From Pyrenophora tritici-repentis (lineage: Eukaryota > Ascomycota > Dothideomycetes > Pleosporales > Pleosporaceae): a stretch of DNA of 64,000 nucleotides. The stretch spans positions 4,216,001 to 4,280,000 of the forward strand of contig NC_089399.1 in the NCBI RefSeq assembly GCF_003171515.1. Direction: 5' to 3'. Positions within the stretch are counted from its first letter, which is position 1. The number at the start of each line of letters is the position of its first letter. The translations under genes and the position numbers were made by a program. Of the stretch, positions 50,592 through 60,096 are shown one piece after another. The notes under the pieces were generated by a model. That model did not search any database and was not told where the DNA came from. It saw nothing but the letters and a program-made list of their open reading frames with translations.

Positions 50592-53500
50592 CTACATAAT
50601 GAGGCCTTCCAGTTGCTCTTGCACCTCCTTAAGCTCAATCTCTCTGAGCGGGGCTTCTTCGCGCTCGACGAGTCCCAGTTGATCAAGGAACCTGGCCCAT
50701 TTATTGGCTGGCAGTGGCTTTGTGAACCCGTCTGCGATCATGTTGTCAGACGGCACATACTCTACCTTGATCACCTTTCGGGTAACCTCTTGTCGTAGCC
50801 AGTGATTGTGTATATCAACGTGCCGAAGTTTTGTTTGAAGTTTGGCTACGTCCTCTGTGACTAGTCGGATGGTCTGTTGGTTGTCGCATTTGATTGTGAT
50901 TGTTGGATCGCTCAGAGTTACCCGAAGCTCCCTCAGCAGTCGCGACGTGAATATGGCCTCCTTGGCCACCTGGGAAAGAGCAAGTAATTCTGCTTCCGTG
51001 GTTGAAGTAGTAACGGTATCCTGCTTGCTTGCTCTCCAGGAGATGAGGCCGCCAAACAGCTTAATGGCGTAGCCTTGTGAGCTCTTCCTGTCCAGGGTGT
51101 TGTCTGCAAATGATGCGTCACTTGCTACTTGAAGACCTTCACCTGTGCCTAGCTCCAGAGCTAGGTTCATTGTCTTTCTTAGGTAGAGTAGTACGCGGTC
51201 CGCTGCCTCTTGATGTTCTATGCTTGGATTGACTAGGAACCGAGCGAGGCGCGATGTTGCGAAGGCGATGTCGGGTCTTGTGGTGACTGCTGCGAACAGC
51301 AGAGATCCAATCTTGCGTTGGTACTTGCTGACTTCAGCTGGTGCTGCGAGTCCTTTTCGTGGTCGGAGTTCGATGCCTGACATTGGCGTATCATGCCTTA
51401 CATTTTGGTGGTTGATGAGTTGACTGATTTTGTCGACGTATGCAGCTTGAGATAGCTGTATGGTCTTCTGCTTGCGATTGCGCATGACCTCTACGCCGAG
51501 AAACCACTGTAAGTCGTCTCCTCCCGTACAAGCGTATTTTTCTTGGATCCGGTTTATGGCCTTCATTGCCTCTGATTCTTGCTTTGAATGGTACGCAACG
51601 ATGATATCGTCCACATAGAAGAAGATGATAACTCCGTCCTTGATCATGCAGCATGGCTCCTGTGGTATTTGTTGAAACCCTATCGAAGCAAGAGTTGCGG
51701 TGAATTCTTTCTGCCACAGTGATGGTGAGATCCGGAGCCCGTAGAGTGCCTTTTGCACTTTGAGTAGAGTGCCAGGCTTCTGATATCCTTTTGGCATCCT
51801 CATGTATATTTCTCTGTCGATTGCAGCATGCACAAAAGCATTAGTGACGTCGTATTGCTTCAGCTCAAGATCGTATTTGGCGGCGATTGCCATGAGCATT
51901 CTGAATGAGCGTCCTGCCAATGTTGCTGCATATGTGTCTTGGGAGGTTATGTTGCGTTGTTGATCTCCCCTTACCACCAATCTTGCCTTGCATTTGATGA
52001 GGCGGTGATGCTTGTCGAGTTTGTAGGTGTATACCCACATACAGTCTAGAATCTGGTGCCCTGCTCGTTTGACTGGTGATGCTTGGACCTCAGTCCATGA
52101 CTTCATTTGTTGGTGACTCTGAAGGTGTGTCTTTTCTGCTTCCTTGAACATTTCGTATAGTGGATGGTCTTCTAGCTTTGAGTATGCTGTTGGGAGTGGC
52201 GGTAGCTGGTTGCGATGGGGCTTGATTCCCTTGGATAGCAGTCTCTTCACCTGAGCCTTATCGATTGGCTTTCCTTCGTGTTGACCAATGTGTCCTGATT
52301 CGGTGCCGGCCATGAATGCGGCTGCCCATGGACTGGTCATTGATGTTGATTGGTTGGACATGTTCGTCATATCCTCGTTGTTCACCTCTCCTTGAACTAG
52401 CAAGGCCACAGGTGGAGGAGTTGGTGGCGGGGTTAGATATGCCTCTACCACCTTCCTTCCTTGGTGGTATCTGGTTTTCTGAGTGCGCGGGCTCTCTTCC
52501 TGCGTCGTATCGTCCTCGTAGAACGTCTCGGTTTCTGGTTGTTGGCTCTGAGTACCTGGGAGTTCGACTGTTCTCACCCAAGTTGCGATTTCCTCTAGGG
52601 TGTTGTGCATGAGATTGTCCATCAGGTCCTCAGTCTTGCCGTTGAAGATTGTGTCTTCGTCAAACACTACGTCGCGAGTGCTGATTACCTTTGCCATGGA
52701 TGGGATCCATATGCGGTAAATGTTCGTTGACTGGTATCCCACTAGGTATCCAATCCAGGCCTTCGGATCTAGTCTCTGTAGCCTGGACTTTCCTCTGTGG
52801 GTGTCGTCTGTCATTGCGAAAGCCTTACACCCATATGCTTTTAGGTGAGCTTGATTTGGTTTTCGAGGTCCGGTGACTATGCCGTTGATGGCAGCTGCGC
52901 GTGTAAAGAATATTTCGTATGGTGTCTTCCAATTGTTTGGGTAATTTGGCGTTCGATTGTATAGGTATACCGCCGCTCTGGTAGTTTCTGGCCAGAGTTC
53001 CCATGGAAGGTTTGCATCCAGTCGAATTGCGCGTGCCTTTTCTTTTATAACACCCCCTGAGCGCTCGGCTCCTCCGTTTTGAGCTTGAGTATCTGGAGCG
53101 GAGGGCTCGAGTTTGATTGATAGGGACGTGCACCATTTTTCGACCTCTTGTTTGACGGTAACGATCTCGTTGTCAGTCTCGATGACTTTGACTGTGATGT
53201 TGAATTGTTTCTTCATGAACTGGACGAAGAGGCCTAGGAGGCGAATGATTGAGCGAGCCGGTCTGTTGTCCTTGAAGTAGAAGTCCCATGTGTATCGGGA
53301 CCGTCGGCAAGTGATCAGCATTTGGCTCTTCTCCTTGGTGAAACTGCCGTCCTCATACTCATGGAAGTCGATGGCTACCCTTTCACCTGGCCCTTCGTCG
53401 TTCAGTCTAGGCGTCCTGCGTATTTGTCGTTTCGATTTTGACCTGCCGCAGGCGTCACACTCCACGGTGGTGATGCCCTTGATCCTCACCCCCTCAGATT

Positions 53501-54074
53501 GCTGCACGAGGTGCTCGATCGCGGATGGCCCGGGATGTCCGAGTCGTTTGTGCCATAGTATGGCAGTAGCCTTTTGTGGTGATCGTTTGGCTCGATTCAT
53601 ACGCACATGAAAGGCTGAAGTTGATGTAGTAGGTGGCTCGATAACCCATTGCCCATAGTGTTCCGATAAGGTGGCAATGGTTGAACCATCCCATCGTCGT
53701 AGGCTTGTCGGGTCTCCTCGATTGTCCCACCATATACCTTGTCTTCGGAGCAGCCTGAATGATACGAGGCTGCAGAGGAAGTCTGGGCACCAGGCAACAT
53801 TGCTTAGGTGTAGAATTTGTTTGCCCTGAGCCCCCTCTGCCGTCACCTTGACTGCTCCGTATCCTTGTATCCAAACCCTTGAGTTGCCAGCCCAAATGTA
53901 ATCTCCCATCGCAGGCGGGCGTACGTCTTCGAGCCTTGAGAGGTTGTTGCAGATGTGCGTCGTCGAGCCAGAATCCAGGATGAATGCATCCTTTAATGGG
54001 TATCCTTGATTACTCGCATTGAATGCCGCTTTCATCATGCCCTCGTCCAGCCTCGAGATCTCGCGTCCATCTAG
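50592..54074 (-). CDS. Copia-1b Pol (protease, integrase, reverse transcriptase, RNase H)
   Basis: Open from the UGA of gag (54075-54077). The first internal Met is at 54038. Domains: aspartic protease (FILDSGSTTHIC about 53980), GAG-pre-integrase (LWHKRLGHPG about 53560, CDACGRSKSKRQ), integrase core (AIDFHEYE about 53375, ETDNEI about 53175, then DTQAQNGGAERSGG about 53080), GYLVGYQSTNIYRIW, an acidic linker, reverse transcriptase (TNAFVHAAIDRE about 51840, FFYVDDIIVAYH about 51615) and RNase H (SDASFADNTLDRKSSQG about 51110, TTEAELLALSQ, IKCDNQQT). All catalytic signatures are present, so this is the most complete Pol in the window. Gag and Pol share a frame, so expression as Gag-Pol by readthrough is likely. 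Confidence 0.95.
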   Translation of the reverse strand, partial: LDGREISRLDEGMMKAAFNASNQGYPLKDAFILDSGSTTHICNNLSRLEDVRPPAMGDYIWAGNSRVWIQGYGAVKVTAEGAQGKQILHLSNVAWCPDFLCSLVSFRLLRRQGIWWDNRGDPTSLRRWDGSTIATLSEHYGQWVIEPPTTSTSAFHVRMNRAKRSPQKATAILWHKRLGHPGPSAIEHLVQQSEGVRIKGITTVECDACGRSKSKRQIRRTPRLNDEGPGERVAIDFHEYEDGSFTKEKSQMLITCRRSRYTWDFYFKDNRPARSIIRLLGLFVQFMKKQFNITVKVIETDNEIVTVKQEVEKWCTSLSIKLEPSAPDTQAQNGGAERSGGVIKEKARAIRLDANLPWELWPETTRAAVYLYNRTPNYPNNWKTPYEIFFTRAAAINGIVTGPRKPNQAHLKAYGCKAFAMTDDTHRGKSRLQRLDPKAWIGYLVGYQSTNIYRIWIPSMAKVISTRDVVFDEDTIFNGKTEDLMDNLMHNTLEEIATWVRTVELPGTQSQQPETETFYEDDTTQEESPRTQKTRYHQGRKVVEAYLTPPPTPPPVALLVQGEVNNEDMTNMSNQSTSMTSPWAAAFMAGTESGHIGQHEGKPIDKAQVKRLLSKGIKPHRNQLPPLPTAYSKLEDHPLYEMFKEAEKTHLQSHQQMKSWTEVQASPVKRAGHQILDCMWVYTYKLDKHHRLIKCKARLVVRGDQQRNITSQDTYAATLAGRSFRMLMAIAAKYDLELKQYDVTNAFVHAAIDREIYMRMPKGYQKPGTLLKVQKALYGLRISPSLWQKEFTATLASIGFQQIPQEPCCMIKDGVIIFFYVDDIIVAYHSKQESEAMKAINRIQEKYACTGGDDLQWFLGVEVMRNRKQKTIQLSQAAYVDKISQLINHQNVRHDTPMSGIELRPRKGLAAPAEVSKYQRKIGSLLFAAVTTRPDIAFATSRLARFLVNPSIEHQEAADRVLLYLRKTMNLALELGTGEGLQVASDASFADNTLDRKSSQGYAIKLFGGLISWRASKQDTVTTSTTEAELLALSQVAKEAIFTSRLLRELRVTLSDPTITIKCDNQQTIRLVTEDVAKLQTKLRHVDIHNHWLRQEVTRKVIKVEYVPSDNMIADGFTKPLPANKWARFLDQLGLVEREEAPLREIELKEVQEQLEGLIM

Positions 54075-55427
54075 TCAATCAGTGACTGAGTCCGGTGTTT
54101 GTGATGTCTTGATGTAGGGTGTAATCGATCGTGATGCCGTAGTTAGGCGTGGTCGCTTCGTTTCCAGGTTTGTTTCCTGTATTATTCTTTGTAAGTCTGC
54201 ATCATGCTGAAGTTTGTACTGTACCAGCTTTGTGATGTGTTTGTTCGGTTTGAACCAATCTGGGGTCTCCAAAGTTGGGTTGACATAGTAGCAGCTACTG
54301 ATGTCATGGCGTTGTTCACAAGCAGGACATATATCGCCAGCTTCTGCTGTATTCCTTTTCTGGAATTGCTTGGACTTGTTGCCAGGTGCATTCATTTTGC
54401 GTTTGTTTGTTTGCCTTTGGTTTCCCTGGCTAGGGTTGGTAGATGGCGCTCTAATTTGCACACTTGAGGCGTCCCCCTGTGTGTTCGAGTCGGATTCACC
54501 GCTCGCCGCGTAGGCTGCTTCACCCGTCATAAAGGCACTTCTTGATTTGCCTCGTGTTGGGTGAGCTAGGCTCATATGTTCGCGGAAGAGTTTCATCATC
54601 TGCCTTCTTTCTATATTGTTCCGGTCGCTTCCCGCTCCAGTGAATGTTGCCATCCATGCTGGGGCAATCTTAGAGACTGCTTTTAGGAAGTCGTCCACAA
54701 CCAGCTTGCTTTGTATCACGTCCCCTATCTTTAGGGCTTCGGCGCGAGTTGCAGCTTGGTCGTATTCGCTGAGCCATGATTCCCAATTTTGCGGGCTTCT
54801 CATAGGTCTCAAGGAATCGTGGTACCTCTCTCGTACCCTTCTGATCTCATCGTCGAGGTCTACTCCAACTGCTACCTGGAGGTTTGTGATCCAGGTGCGG
54901 AGAGTTCCATGTTCCTCAAAGCAGCTCACTTGGAGGTGTGGGCTAACTGTTGCATTCAGGTGTCTGATCATTGCCGCAATGTTTGTGCGTTCGTCTCGAT
55001 AGTTTCGTTCGCGTATTTTGTATGATTCAAAAACCATCTTGAATTCCCTTGAGTCCCCATCGTATGCCTCCTTCCCCTCCGCTGAGAGTTCTGAGTATCG
55101 AGCTGGTATGGCTGGAGTTTGAACAGCAGGGTTGACTATGTCAACTGTATCTTGTGTAGGCGCTCGGGCATTGGCTCTCGCGGTTCGTGTAGAGGAGGAT
55201 GGAGCTGATGATGTATTTCTCAGAGCAGCGGCTGGTTCATAGTCGGATACGAGTGGAGGGAGAGGTTCGGTCGGCTTTGTACGAGGCTGTGTGTTGCCCG
55301 CTGGATCTACAATGTCCCAGATCTCTAGGGCTTCGCATTGCATCTTGATTTGGCGGTACCAGGGGATCCATTTGCTCGAGTCGGTTAGGATAACTGTCGC
55401 GTCCCTCTGGTTCTGGTTTATCGTCAT
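54075..55427 (-). CDS. Copia-1b Gag
   Basis: About 450 residues from the first ATG downstream of the 5' LTR (55427); the open frame extends further but that part is LTR. Features: DATVILTDSSKW near the start, Pro/Ala/Thr-rich segment, conserved RERYHDSLRPMRSPQNWESWL, basic region (KRKMNAPGNKSKQ) and zinc knuckle CPACEQRHDISSCYY. It ends at TGA followed by CTA. The first 20 or so residues differ from Copia-1a, marking the mosaic junction. Confidence 0.93.
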   Translation of the reverse strand: MTINQNQRDATVILTDSSKWIPWYRQIKMQCEALEIWDIVDPAGNTQPRTKPTEPLPPLVSDYEPAAALRNTSSAPSSSTRTARANARAPTQDTVDIVNPAVQTPAIPARYSELSAEGKEAYDGDSREFKMVFESYKIRERNYRDERTNIAAMIRHLNATVSPHLQVSCFEEHGTLRTWITNLQVAVGVDLDDEIRRVRERYHDSLRPMRSPQNWESWLSEYDQAATRAEALKIGDVIQSKLVVDDFLKAVSKIAPAWMATFTGAGSDRNNIERRQMMKLFREHMSLAHPTRGKSRSAFMTGEAAYAASGESDSNTQGDASSVQIRAPSTNPSQGNQRQTNKRKMNAPGNKSKQFQKRNTAEAGDICPACEQRHDISSCYYVNPTLETPDWFKPNKHITKLVQYKLQHDADLQRIIQETNLETKRPRLTTASRSITPYIKTSQTPDSVTD

Positions 55428-55458
55428 TATTGCGTGTTCGTTGCTCTTTATAGAGGCA

Positions 55459-55472
55459 GTGAGACTCTTAAT
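55459..55472 (-). promoter_or_regulatory. Copia-1b primer-binding site
   Basis: The minus strand reads ATTAAGAGTCTCAC next to the 5' LTR, as in the other copias. Confidence 0.7.
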
Positions 55473-55637
55473 TGTCAGATTAGATAAGATATTGCACAAA
55501 AGTGATGGATGTTTATGATTTATTTGTTCTTGTCTCTGTTCTAAGGTGCGCGCTGAGAGTTTTGTTCTGCTAAGACGCTAACCCGTTATTAGCTAGCGGT
55601 GTCGGCACTTTCGGCTCGACACGCCTGCTATCTGACA
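55473..55637 (-). repeat. Copia-1b 5' LTR (diverged)
   Basis: 165 bp; differs from the 3' LTR around 55490-55535 and at 55582, among other sites. Confidence 0.92.
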
Positions 55638-56873
55638 CCTCTACGAAACCGACAGAGCAACGGCTCTTCCTTAGGTATATATCTCTATTGCTGCAAAGTA
55701 ATAGGCCTATATATCTAGATGCTACCTATACCCGAACGCCCTAAACCAACTCGATATACCGACCCCATATACCGAACCGCTCCAGCACCTGCTGTCACCA
55801 GCACACTCACGAGCAAAACACCGACCAGGCACTAGATGTATAGATCTATTATCTCTCTTGTAGATCCCTATATACAGACGCCTACACCAAAAGCCCTCTC
55901 CACCGAACGACCTAAACCGACTCGATATACCGACCCCATATACCGAACCGCTCTAGCACCTGCTTTCACTAGCACACGCACGAGCAAAACACCGACCAGG
56001 CACTAGATGTATAGATCTATTCTCTCTCTTGTAGATCCCTATATACAGACGCCTACACCAAAAGCCCTCTCCACCGAACGACCTAAACCGACTCGATATA
56101 CCGACCCCATATACCGAACCGCTCTAGCACCTGCTTTCACTAGCACACGCACGAGCAAAACACCGACCAGGCACTAGATGTATAGATCTATTCTCTCTCT
56201 TGTAGATCCCTATATACAGACGCCTACACCAAATACCCTCTCCACCGAACGCCCTAAACCGACTCGATATATATCTAGATGCTACCTATACCCGAACGCC
56301 CTAAACCAACTCGATATACCGACCCCATATACCGAACCGCTCCAGCACCTGCTGTCACCAGCACACTCACGAGCAAAACACCGACCAGGCACTAGATGTA
56401 TAGATCTATTATCTCTCTTGTAGATCCCTATATACAGACGCCTACACCAAAAGCCCTCTCCACCGAACGACCTAAACCGACTCGATATACCGACCCCATA
56501 TACCGAACCGCTCTAGCACCTGCTTTCACTAGCACACGCACGAGCAAAACATCGACTAGGCAATAGCTGTATAGGTCTATTATTGTTAGGTTATAATAGA
56601 TTCCTGTATACAGACGCCTACACCAAAACGCCCAAAACATCGACTAGGTAATAGCTGTATAGATCTATTCTGTCTTGTAGATCCCTATATACAGACGCCT
56701 ACACCAAATACCCTCTCTACCGAACGCCCTAAACCGACTCGATATACCGACCCCATATACCGAACCGCTCCAGCACCTGCTTTCACTAGCACACGCACGA
56801 GCAAAACATCGACCAGGCAATAGCTGTATAGATCTATTCTCTCTCTTGTAGATCCCTATATACAGACGCCTAC
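55638..56873. repeat. Tandem satellite, unit about 171 bp
   Basis: The landmark GTAGATCCCTATATACAGACG recurs at about 55860, 56031, 56202, 56420, 56678 and 56848, with a variant at 56597. Intervals are mostly 170-171 bp with two irregular ones. Units share CGACTCGATATACCGACC and GTATAGATCTATTCTC. The short frames inside are by-products of the repeat. Confidence 0.9.
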
Positions 56874-57125
56874 ACAAAACAACAGACAGACACTGTATAA
56901 AACTACAAACAATATTTCTTTTCGCAAAGAGCTCGCTGTTACATCTCTTTCTGTTCACCACACTGCTCTTTAGCACCCGCGCCAACGGAAGACTAGCTCG
57001 GAAATTGGACTACGCAACTATCCTCCAAATTGTACAAGACCTATAGAAACTCCATATTGAACAACATACATAGAACGGCTTAGCCAAAGTCCTACATAGT
57101 CACCGACTGATACAGGACTCTAACC
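56874..57125 (+). mobile_element. LINE 3' end remnant
   Basis: Matches the reverse complement of LINE-A 13070-13290 (CTGTTACATCTCTTTCTGTTC, GCACCCGCGCCAACGGAAGA, AGGACTCTAA). It lacks the final AAT run. Confidence 0.75.
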
Positions 57126-57517
57126 CAGGGCGCTCAATGGTACGTTATAATATACCATTTTTTTGTTAGTGCTGAGAAGTACGCGTATGGCGGGTATATA
57201 CTAGAACCAGGGGTTTATCCCATTAAACTTCAGGAGTACATCCCATTTTTAGTCTATAGTCGAAATTACTCCAAATTTAGACATATAACTCAGCATACGT
57301 AGACGCACAATCTGACGAATTTACAGCGCAGCAGACTATGTGGTTCAGGAGCTTAGGGTTTGGTGTTCTTGGTTAGGGTTACGCGTCTGGGGGGTCAGGA
57401 GGTCGCGAGGCTCGGCACCCCGCCGCGCGCGCGCCGCCGGAGTAAGCACCGAGAGAGCGATCAACAGCGCGTGTATATAAGAAGCCGAGTAGAACAGGTA
57501 GGCGTCGATATTTCAAC
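57126..57517 (+). promoter_or_regulatory. Upstream region of the OrsD-RecQ gene
   Basis: Contains two TTAGGG motifs (57353-57358, 57373-57378), a CG-rich patch (about 57418-57440) and a TATATAA (57474-57480) 38 bases before the ATG. No open gene is seen. Promoter function is inferred from position. Confidence 0.5.
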
Positions 57518-57913
57518 ATGTCTAAACCTAGCATCGAGTGCCAGTATTTCGAGCATGTGCCTGAGCACAGCGTAGCGGCATGCAGAGAGTGCAGATATGC
57601 AGTATGGCCAGATCAGATTGAGGGCCATCTACAGAAGCAGCATAAGGTTAGTTACAAGGAGGCTGAGGCAGTTGGACAGCAGGTTCGCAGCTGGGCTGGG
57701 TTAGTCCAGTACCCTAGTGAGCTCGAGGTGCCGACTGGTGCTCCAAAGCCTGTGCGGCAATTGCCAGTGTATACAGACGGGATGTTATGCCAATTTGACT
57801 CCAGCTGCTGCTATTATGTAGCAAGAAGTAAGGAGGCTATACGAAAGCATTGGCGTAAGGACCATCAAGGATGGTCAGCAGGGAAGAAGCGAGGGCGGCC
57901 AAGTCGAACCAGG
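57518..57913 (+). pseudogene. OrsD-type zinc-finger N-terminus of a telomere-linked helicase
   Basis: From the ATG at 57518 the protein has the OrsD (DUF3505) pattern. It starts with CRECRYAVWPDQIEGHLQKQH at residues 27-47, where two Cys and two His can bind zinc. A second Cys/His cluster follows (LCQFDSSCCYYV and AIRKHWRKDH), then a basic tail KKRGRPSR. In fungi this domain heads proteins ending in a RecQ-type helicase. MITE-A follows, and its flanks do not match, so coding sequence was lost between this part and 58076. Confidence 0.8.
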
Positions 57914-58075
57914 TAGACTCCGCAACAATCAATTCAATCCGGTCACTCTCCTAGACCCACTTACCTATCTAGGTAGGGCTTAAACTCCTATAGGTAACTA
58001 CTAGGCTTAAAGCGGTAATCAATCAATCCAATCTGAACCTTCTAGGACCCACTTAATTGATTGTTGCGGACTGTG
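57914..58075 (-). mobile_element. MITE-A copy 9 (no target duplication)
   Basis: Complete 162-bp element, but the left octamer gaaccagg and right octamer cagcccgc differ. It is one of the few exceptions here and points to recombination or deletion. Confidence 0.93.
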
Positions 58076-59934
58076 CAGCCCGCTGGTGTGCGCGTTGGCG
58101 GTGCTGGGCGTCAAGGAGGACGGATGGAAGGGGCCGGAGCAGTACCCGCCGATATTATCGGCGGTGATCAAGATCGCTCGGTTTATGGTCGTGCAGAAGG
58201 GACTAGAAATGTCAGGGCCCGAGGAGGATAGCGGCGATGAGACAGACGACGACTTAGATGACAGCGCGTACGAGAGCGGGCCAAGCCAGCGACGGCGTCC
58301 CAAGGGGTGTTTGCAGTTAGTGCAGAAGATGATGGACCGGTTCATGGTGCGCGGCAGCCATAGCCCCATGCAGTGGATGTTGGATTTGCGGACGTATGGA
58401 TTGAAGATCCATTACAACACTACAACCCGCGGGCATGTAGAGTGGACGAACGGCGACGAGCTGCTGTACAAAGAGCTGCATTTTAGCATGGCGCAGTTCC
58501 GCGGCATGGTACATGGGCTGGCTAGCGAGAGCCGGCGATTATTAACAGAGGAGTTAATGTTTAGCAGCAAGGCAGCGCCGGTGCCGGCAGTGCCATGGGA
58601 GAGCATACGTGACAACCCAACCGACGAGCGGCCAGGATGGAACTTTTTGAAGGATCATCGCACAAACATGCCCGTCAACGGCGAGAGGTGGTTATTTGAG
58701 CGGGTAGGCGAGAGCGCCAGCATCCGGAGTCGGTTCATGAAGCCCGGGACGCAGTCAGGGGTAGACCGACAGGCAATAGAGCGATACATGGACCGGGTGG
58801 TAGAATTTCGCGAGAAGCTGGCGGTGTTAATGCATATAACGGGTGGGCAGCCAGCGCGAGGGCCAGAGCTACTGAGCGTACGGCATAGCAACACAGTGCA
58901 AGGGGGGCATCGCAATATATTCATCGAGGACGGCATGGTGGTGTTTGTGACACGGTACCACAAGGGATACAAAGTCAGCGGCGACGTCAAGATTATCCAT
59001 CGATATTTGCCGCGCGAGGTGGGCGAGCTGGTAGTGTGGTATATGTGGCTGGTGTTGCCGTTCCAGCAGCGGCTCGAGGCGTTGGTGTGGGAGAAGGAGG
59101 CAGTTTCGTCGCATATGTGGCCAGCAGACCCCAGCGGCCGCAAGTGGACGACCGATCGGCTGCGGGAGGCGTTGAAGCGCGAGAGCCGGATCGCGATGGG
59201 CCAGGAGTGGACGTTTGCCGGGTACCGGGAGATGGCGATTGGCATCAGCCGGCGGTTTTTGCGTGGATCGACAGCGTTCCAGGCAGATGAGGGCGAGGAG
59301 AATAAGGAGTGGGCTGAGGAGCAGGCAGGAGATTCGATTGCCGACGAGCAGGCGGGCCATACGTCGCACGTGGCGGGACTGGTATACGCGCGAGGGATCA
59401 TGGAGCAGTCAGGGGCCGTGGCGGATAGGCGGCAGCAGTTCCGGGCATCGAGCACGGATTGGCATAGATTTTTGGGCTTCCAGGCAGGCTTGGACGACCA
59501 GAGAAGAAGCAGCAAGCGGAAGAGAGCGCCGTTTGAGAGCGAGGCAGACGAGGCAAGGGTGGATCGGTGGCAGCGGCTGAGGAAGATGGACGCGAGAGCG
59601 CAGCTGAAGCGCATGATGGGCGAGGAGGCCAAGTTCCGGGGGGTGCAGGAGGCAGCGATCAAAGCCATCACAGCAGGCGAGAGTCCCGTAGTAGCGGTGA
59701 TGCCGACGGGGGCAGGCAAGAGCTTGTTGTTCATGTTGCCGGCGTGGGCAGAGCAGGGCGGCACGACGGTGGTGGTAGTGCCGTTGATCGCGTTGCGTGG
59801 CGACATGGCACAGCGGTGCAAGAAGCTAGGGATATCGTGCGTAGAGTGGCAGAGTCGGCGTCCGCCAGACGCAGCAGCGGTGGTGTTAGTGACGCCCGAG
59901 TCGGCAGTTGGAGAGGAATTTGCAACGTTTTTAA
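58076..59934 (+). pseudogene. Telomere-linked helicase: recombinase-like domain and first RecQ motifs
   Basis: Open from before 58086, with no start of its own. Residue numbers count from the Met at 58086. Residues 1-240 have an acidic patch (EDSGDETDDDLDDS) and helical sequence. Residues about 245-440 resemble a tyrosine recombinase catalytic domain: box I GGQPARGPELLSVR (Arg258), YHKGYK (Lys293), TFAGYREMAIGISRRF (Arg381) and AGHTSHVAGLVYARG (His425, Tyr434). The RecQ helicase starts at about 505 with KFRGVQEAAI (Q-like motif), PTGAGKSLLF (Walker A, about 541) and VVVPLIALRGDM (Ia). MITE-A at 59935 separates it from the rest. Confidence 0.82.
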
Positions 59935-60096
59935 TAGACTCCGCAACAATCAATTCAATCCGGTCACTCTCCTAGACCCACTTACCTATCTAGGTAGGGC
60001 TTAAACTCCTATAGGTAACTACTAGGCTTAAAGCGGTAATCAATCAATCCAATCTGAACCTTCTAGGACCCACTTAATTGATTGTTGCGGACTGTG
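59935..60096 (-). mobile_element. MITE-A copy 10
   Basis: 162 bp, target duplication gtttttaa, between RecQ motifs Ia and II. Confidence 0.95.

Larger units (their letters stand above)
45504..55637 (-). repeat. Right copy of the ~10-kb inverted duplication
   Basis: Mirror of 2725-12977. It lacks the MITE-B and MITE-A that broke Copia-1a and has a private MITE-B at 49178. Confidence 0.95.
50374..55637 (-). mobile_element. Copia-1b, copia element with open gag and pol
   Basis: 3' LTR 50374-50537 (164 bp) and 5' LTR 55473-55637 (165 bp), with primer site, gag and pol all open. The two LTRs differ at about ten places, whereas those of Copia-1a do not. The divergence continues into the first codons of gag, so the 5' end comes from another copia. 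Confidence 0.94.

Noticed and set aside
55690..56873. Possible CRISPR array or coding repeat in the 171-bp units
   Set aside because: Unit length is far too long, there are no unique spacers, and the context is eukaryotic; frames inside are short and not conserved between units.
58655..59953. 432-residue open frame on the minus strand opposite the helicase gene
   Set aside because: It is antisense to a frame with clear OrsD-helicase family motifs, is Ser/Arg-rich without any domain, and starts inside MITE-A.
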